From Janthinobacterium sp. (lineage in GTDB: Bacteria > Pseudomonadota > Gammaproteobacteria > Burkholderiales > Burkholderiaceae_D), in assembly GCA_003482555.1 (NCBI GenBank), contig DMYQ01000187.1, positions 21,060 to 33,257 on the forward strand: DNA of 12,198 bases. The letters are read 5' to 3'. The notes beneath the pieces are model-generated. The model was not told where the DNA came from. It saw nothing but the letters and a program-made list of their open reading frames with translations, and did not search any database. Below are positions 8,578 through 12,198 of the stretch, piece by piece. The position numbers and the translations under genes are program-made. Within the stretch, counting starts at the first letter, position 1; each line of letters opens with the position of its first letter.

Positions 8578-8623
8578 CAATCACCGTGGCCCTGGTCGCC
8601 GCGTCCACAGGAGTCACCGTCCC

Positions 8624-10846
8624 ATGGCATCGATTCGCGCCCTCGCGGCTTGCTGCGTCTGCATTTTTCACCTTTGGCCGGCGGCCGCCGCCGCCCAGAC
8701 GGCCGCCCCCGCGGTCGCCGCGGCGCGCCCGCGCGTGGCCCTGGTGCTGTCCGGCGGCGGCGCGCGCGGCTTCGCCCATATCGGCGTGCTGCGCGTGCTG
8801 CAAGAGATGCATGTGCCGGTCGACATCGTGGTCGGCACCAGCATGGGCGGCGTGATCGGCGGCGCCTACGCGGCCGGCGCCTCGGTGGCGGATCTGGAGC
8901 GCATGGCGCAGGACACCAACTGGGAGCGCGTCATCGCCGACCGTCCGGCGCGCGACGACCTGGCGTTCCGGCGCCGCGAAGAAGACTTGATGCTGCCCTC
9001 GCGCATCGAGTTCGGCGCGCACCACGACGGCGTCACGCTGCCGCCGGCCGCCGCCGGCAACGCGGCGCTGGAGGCGGCGCTCGACCGCGTGCTGCCGCCC
9101 GCCATGCGGGATCGCCCGGTGAGCCGCCTGCCGCTGCCATTCCGCTCGGTGGCCTCGGATCTGATCAGCGGCGAACTGGTGGAACTGGCCGACACGCCGC
9201 TGTTCCTGACGGTGCGCGCCTCGCTGGCGGTGCCGGGCGTGTTCGCGCCGGTGCGCATCAATGGCCGCCTGGTGGTGGACGGCGGCCTGGTGCGCAATCT
9301 GCCGGTCGACCTGGCGCGCGCCATGGGCGCCGACGTCGTCATCGCGGTCAACGTCGGCACACCGCTGGCGCCGGAAAAGGAATTGGGCAGCGCGATCGGG
9401 GTGGCGCAGCAAATGCTGCAAATCCTGACCGAGCAAAACGTCCAGCGCTCGCTCAAGGAATTGCGCCCGCAAGACATCTTGATCGCGCCCGACCTGCACG
9501 GCGTGAGCTTCCTCGACTTCCAGGCTTACGGCCGCGCCATGGGCGCCGGCGAGAAGGCCGCGCGCGCGCTGGCCGGGCGCCTGCGGGCGCTGGCGCTGCC
9601 GGCCGCCCAGTACGCGGCGCAGGAACAGCTGCGCCTGGCCGCGCCGGCCCTGCTCGACGTGGCGCTGCCGCTGGCGCGCCTGGAAGTGCGCAGCGAGGGC
9701 CACATCAATCCGCAAGTGCTGAGCGCGCAATCGGGCCTGGTGGAAGGCGTGGCGGTGACGCGGGAAGAGGTGCGCCGGGCCGGAGCCACCCTGTACGGCC
9801 GCGGCGATCTGGCGCGGGTGGAAACCCAGGTCAGCGACGCCGGCGACCAGCGCAGCGTGTTGATCAAGGCGACCGAGGCCGACTGGGCCCGCAGCCGCCT
9901 GCGCTTCGGCCTGGAACTGGCCACCGACTTCAAGGACAACAACAGTTTCGCGCTCAAGCTGATGCATGTGCGCTCTTCGTTCGACGCCTGGGGCGCCGAA
10001 TTGCGCACCACGGCCCGTATCGGCAACGAGCGCGCCTTCGGCCTGCAGTTCTGGCAGCCGCTGGGGGCCGGTTCGCCCTGGTATCTGGCGCCCGAGTTGA
10101 ACTACGGTTCGCAGGCGGCCGACAATTTCGAGCAGGGCCGGCGCGTCAGCCGGGTCGCCTACAATCTGCAGAGCGCCAGCATGGTGGCGGGGCGGCAGTT
10201 GGGCAATTGGGGCGACGTCCATATCGGCTACACGCGCGGCAAGGCTTACGTGGAACAGGTGCTGCCGGCGGACCCGGCCGTGGCGCCGGAACGGGGCTTC
10301 TTCAGCACCGCCTTCGTCCGCTACCGGGTCGACACGCTCGATTCGCTGGGTTTCCCCAGCCGCGGCTACATGCTCGACGCCACCTGGGCCAACACGCCCG
10401 GGCTGGACCCGGGGCAGGCGGCGCAGGGACGTTCCAGCGCGGTTGGCCTGGCCGCCTTCCACACCGATAACTGGGCCGGCCATGTGTACGGCGAATGGGC
10501 GCGCGCCCAGAGCGGCACGGCGCCGCTGACCCTGGGCGGCTTCTTGCGCCTGTCGGGCACGGCCGCCGATTCGATCGAGGGCCGCAGCGTGGTGCTCAGC
10601 CGCCTGGTCATGGCGCGCCGCATCGGCGCCCTGTCCAGCACTTACGGCGGCGCCGTGCGGGCCGGCTTTTCGCTGGAGGTGGGCGGCGCCTACGACCAGA
10701 GCGCGCCCTGGAACCGGGGCGGCTTCCGGTCGGCGGCGAGCGCCTTCATCGCGGCCGACACGCGCTTCGGCCCCGCTTACCTGGCGGCCGGCGCCAGCCG
10801 CGGCGGCGACGCCACGCTTTACTTGTTCCTGGGCCCGGTCTGGTGA
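8624..10846 (+). CDS. Patatin-like phospholipase with POTRA and outer-membrane beta-barrel (type Vd, PlpD-like)
   Basis: This is an exported lipid acyl hydrolase fused to its own outer-membrane translocator, the layout of PlpD/FplA-type (type Vd) autotransporters. From the ATG at 8624 the product has 740 residues. A signal peptide (about 1-24, ending PAAAAAQ) precedes a patatin domain at about 28-330. This carries the oxyanion-hole motif GGGARG (44-49), the nucleophile Ser73 in GTSMGG and the catalytic Asp219 in VVDGGLVRNLP, so the Ser-Asp dyad is intact. A single POTRA-like domain lies at about 353-425. A barrel of the surface-antigen (Omp85-like) kind runs to the C-terminus, which ends in an aromatic residue (GPVW), as outer-membrane proteins do. 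AGGAG at 8609-8613 supports this start. The frame is open back to 8477, but that extension is basic, lacks signal character and crosses two hairpins. No clear promoter was seen in the GC-rich gap. The last 28 bases overlap the convergent regulator gene. Confidence 0.92.
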   Translation: MASIRALAACCVCIFHLWPAAAAAQTAAPAVAAARPRVALVLSGGGARGFAHIGVLRVLQEMHVPVDIVVGTSMGGVIGGAYAAGASVADLERMAQDTNWERVIADRPARDDLAFRRREEDLMLPSRIEFGAHHDGVTLPPAAAGNAALEAALDRVLPPAMRDRPVSRLPLPFRSVASDLISGELVELADTPLFLTVRASLAVPGVFAPVRINGRLVVDGGLVRNLPVDLARAMGADVVIAVNVGTPLAPEKELGSAIGVAQQMLQILTEQNVQRSLKELRPQDILIAPDLHGVSFLDFQAYGRAMGAGEKAARALAGRLRALALPAAQYAAQEQLRLAAPALLDVALPLARLEVRSEGHINPQVLSAQSGLVEGVAVTREEVRRAGATLYGRGDLARVETQVSDAGDQRSVLIKATEADWARSRLRFGLELATDFKDNNSFALKLMHVRSSFDAWGAELRTTARIGNERAFGLQFWQPLGAGSPWYLAPELNYGSQAADNFEQGRRVSRVAYNLQSASMVAGRQLGNWGDVHIGYTRGKAYVEQVLPADPAVAPERGFFSTAFVRYRVDTLDSLGFPSRGYMLDATWANTPGLDPGQAAQGRSSAVGLAAFHTDNWAGHVYGEWARAQSGTAPLTLGGFLRLSGTAADSIEGRSVVLSRLVMARRIGALSSTYGGAVRAGFSLEVGGAYDQSAPWNRGGFRSAASAFIAADTRFGPAYLAAGASRGGDATLYLFLGPVW

Positions 10847-11583
10847 GCGGGGACGCGGCGCAGGGCGGTGAAGGCGCCGAATTCCCATGAGCGAAAGCCG
10901 AGCAGCAGGGTAAAACCGTCGCGCTCGGACGGCGCCAGGCGGCGTTCGCTCTGGTGCAGGCGCGCCAGTTCGCCGGCCAGATGCTGGATCTTTTGCACCA
11001 TTTCGCGCGCGCTGGCGGGACTCAGGCGGGCCGGCACGCACATCAGGGTTTCGCCGGCGGCGTCGAAGTGGCCGCCGAAATAGTCGGCCACGACGTGGTT
11101 GCGGAAATACTGCTGCACCGGGCCGTCGGCCAGCCAGCGGAAGGCGTTCGAGACGCGCATGCGGTAGCGGTTCAGGGGCCGCAGCTCGATCAGGCCGAGG
11201 CGATCGAGTTCGGCCAGCAGGCCGATGCACTCGGTCTCCGCCAGGCGATAGGTTTCCAGCACTTGCTCGAAGCTCCAGTGGCCCAGGCAGCAGATCGCCA
11301 TCAGCAACAGGCGCGGCTGCGCCACCAGCGAGGTTTCCTGCGGCAGGGTGAGGGTGTCGGCGTGCGGCGCCACGTCGGCCGCCGCGCGCAGCACGTCTTC
11401 CATCGCGATGCCGGCCGCCTTGCAGATATGGGCCAGGCGCGAGAGCGACATGTCGTGTTGCCCGAACATGCGCTTGACGCTGGACTCGCTCATGCCTATG
11501 CGTTCGGCCAAGGTCTTGTAGGTGATGCCGGCGGCGCGCAATTGTCCGCGCAGCACTTGCAGCACCAATTCCGGTGAACTCAT
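10819..11583 (-). CDS. XRE/Cro-type helix-turn-helix transcriptional regulator, target unknown
   Basis: This is a probable DNA-binding regulator of 254 residues. The N-terminal HTH covers about residues 18-68 (TYKTLAERIGMSESSVKRMF, then LSRLAHICKAAGI), a lambda-Cro/XRE-type five-helix pattern. The remaining 180 or so residues are helical and of no family I recognise. They include a hydrophobic LLLMAICCLGHWSFEQVL stretch and a segment LIELRPLNRYRMRVSNAFRWL that could be a wing-like or effector/dimer domain. GGAGGA on the - strand (complement of 11588-11593) lies 4 bases before the ATG and fixes the start. A candidate promoter is seen further upstream. The 3' end runs 28 bases into the phospholipase gene from the opposite strand. 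Its target cannot be told from the sequence; autoregulation or control of the neighbouring phospholipase are guesses. Confidence 0.85.
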   Translation of the reverse strand: MSSPELVLQVLRGQLRAAGITYKTLAERIGMSESSVKRMFGQHDMSLSRLAHICKAAGIAMEDVLRAAADVAPHADTLTLPQETSLVAQPRLLLMAICCLGHWSFEQVLETYRLAETECIGLLAELDRLGLIELRPLNRYRMRVSNAFRWLADGPVQQYFRNHVVADYFGGHFDAAGETLMCVPARLSPASAREMVQKIQHLAGELARLHQSERRLAPSERDGFTLLLGFRSWEFGAFTALRRVPAHQTGPRNK

Positions 11584-11613
11584 ATTTTCCTCCGCGGCGG
11601 GGTGCCGGGCTTG

Positions 11614-11642
11614 AATATAGCCAATAAGGCAATTTCGCGCAA
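11614..11642 (-). promoter_or_regulatory. Candidate sigma-70 promoter for the XRE regulator
   Basis: Read on the - strand, TTGCGC (complement of 11637-11642) and TATATT (complement of 11614-11619) are separated by exactly 17 bases. The -10 is one mismatch from TATAAT; the -35 shares only TTG with consensus. The spacer holds an imperfect palindrome, ATaGCC-AATAA-GGCaAT on the + strand, which could be an operator. It is the only AT-rich island in the region and sits 31 bases before the start codon. Confidence 0.5.
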
Positions 11643-11671
11643 GAGGATATGGGGGGGCACGCGTTGGCGGA

Positions 11672-11713
11672 CGCGGCTTGACCGAGGCGCGCCCGCGCCT
11701 TGATCGAGCCGCG
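11672..11713 (-). terminator. 19-bp imperfect hairpin just past the hslU stop
   Basis: Arms at 11672-11690 and 11695-11713 match in inverse at 16 of 19 positions around a 4-base GCCC loop. Read as + strand RNA, two of the three differences are G-U pairs, leaving one C-A mismatch. Read as hslU (-) RNA, all three become mismatches, giving 7-bp and 6-bp helices with short interruptions. It begins 8 bases beyond the hslU stop. There is no T-run on either side, so it could be a 3'-end stabiliser or a Rho-linked end rather than a simple intrinsic terminator. Confidence 0.5.
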
Positions 11714-11721
11714 CCGCCGGC

Positions 11722-12198
11722 TTACAACACGTAGCGCGACAAGTCTTCGTCGACGGCCAGCGCTTCCAGGCGCGCGTTGACGTAGGCGGCGTCGATGCTC
11801 AGGGTGCTGCCACCCTTTTCGCTGGCGTCGAAGGAGACTTCCTCGAGCAGTTTTTCCATCACCGTGTAGAGCCGCCGCGCGCCGATGTTTTCGGTGCGTT
11901 CGTTCACGGAAAAGGCGATTTCGGCCAGGCGCGTGATGCCCTCGGGGACGAAGGCGATGCGCACGTTCTCGGTCGCCAGCAGGGCTTCATACTGCATGGT
12001 GAGGCAGGCGTCGGTGCTGGTGAGGATGCGCTCGAAGTCGGCGATCGAGAGCGACTCGAGTTCGACCCGGATCGGAAAGCGCCCCTGCAACTCGGGAATC
12101 AGGTCGGACGGCTTGGCCAGGTGGAAGGCGCCGGAAGCGATGAAGAGGATGTGGTCGGTGCGTATCATGCCGTACTTGGTGTTGACGGTGGTGCCTTC
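11722..12198 (-). CDS. hslU: HslU, ATPase subunit of the HslUV protease (C-terminal part; 5' end beyond window)
   Basis: HslU is the AAA+ unfoldase that feeds substrates to the HslV peptidase in the cytoplasm. The visible 158 residues are the C-terminal third. They open with EGTTVNTKYGMIRTDHILFI, then ASGAFHLAKPSDLIPELQGRFPIRVEL, whose GRFPIRVEL carries the conserved arginine of the subunit interface. NERTENIGARRLYTVMEKL is the sensor-2 region with its Arg. The protein ends EDLSRYVL, the C-terminal tail that inserts into HslV pockets to activate it. The TAA stop is the complement of 11722-11724. The frame is open to the right edge, so an internal Met at 12168 is not the start. hslV is expected further right, upstream of hslU. 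Near-perfect family motifs make this call firm. Confidence 0.97.
   Translation of the reverse strand, partial: EGTTVNTKYGMIRTDHILFIASGAFHLAKPSDLIPELQGRFPIRVELESLSIADFERILTSTDACLTMQYEALLATENVRIAFVPEGITRLAEIAFSVNERTENIGARRLYTVMEKLLEEVSFDASEKGGSTLSIDAAYVNARLEALAVDEDLSRYVL

Noticed and set aside
8477..8623. N-terminal extension of the phospholipase from an ATG at 8477
   Set aside because: It would add 49 Arg/Pro-rich residues before a signal peptide and would translate through two hairpins. The ATG at 8624 has AGGAG and gives a clean signal sequence.
8560..10470. 636-codon + strand frame inside the phospholipase gene
   Set aside because: It is an Arg/Gly/Ala-rich out-of-frame shadow. The overlapping frame holds intact patatin motifs and a barrel.
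8129..11632. Very long open frame (1167 codons) on the - strand across the phospholipase and regulator region
   Set aside because: It is an Arg/Gln/His/Ala-rich shadow of a GC-rich coding region, in a different frame from the real regulator gene. It lies antisense to a protein with complete catalytic motifs and shows no domain.

Overview
The window looks like the chromosome of a high-GC betaproteobacterium. The strong third-position G/C bias, the type II secretion order K-L-M-N-D-E-F-C, the short GspC and the HslU sequence fit Burkholderiales, most likely an Oxalobacteraceae-type genome (Massilia, Duganella or Janthinobacterium relatives). That placement is inference from gene content and protein character; no search was run.

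Positions 1-8453 hold the distal part of a general (type II) secretion operon on the + strand. It contains the C-terminal part of the minor pseudopilin gspK, then gspL, gspM and gspN, the secretin gspD, the ATPase gspE, the platform protein gspF, and a short gspC-like gene lacking a PDZ domain. Most junctions are overlaps (ATGA) or gaps of about 8-10 bases with the Shine-Dalgarno on or near the previous stop, so this is one tightly coupled transcription unit. Two junctions (gspK-gspL and gspM-gspN) instead carry a 12-13 codon reading frame that starts at the previous gene's stop and ends across the next gene's non-ATG start. Together the proteins form the outer-membrane channel (GspD), the inner-membrane platform (GspC, F, L, M), the cytoplasmic motor (GspE) and part of the pseudopilus tip (GspK). 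gspG, H, I and J are not in view and presumably lie to the left.

Positions 8454-8623 are an intergenic gap holding two perfect GC-rich hairpins in tandem, the second followed by a short T-run that resembles an intrinsic terminator of the gsp operon. Positions 8624-10846 encode an exported patatin-like phospholipase fused to a POTRA domain and an outer-membrane beta-barrel (PlpD-like, type Vd autotransporter).

From 10819 to the end the genes are on the - strand. A helix-turn-helix (XRE/Cro-like) regulator of unknown target overlaps the 3' end of the phospholipase gene tail to tail. An AT-rich promoter island lies upstream of it. A 19-bp imperfect hairpin sits just past the end of hslU. The 3' portion of hslU, the unfoldase of the HslUV protease, runs off the right edge. 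No RNA genes, insertion sequences, CRISPR arrays or transposon ends were seen. Most of the content is conventional. The interesting signals are the coupling mini-ORFs, domain-level oddities in GspC, GspE, GspK and GspD, the convergent gene overlap and the intergenic hairpins.
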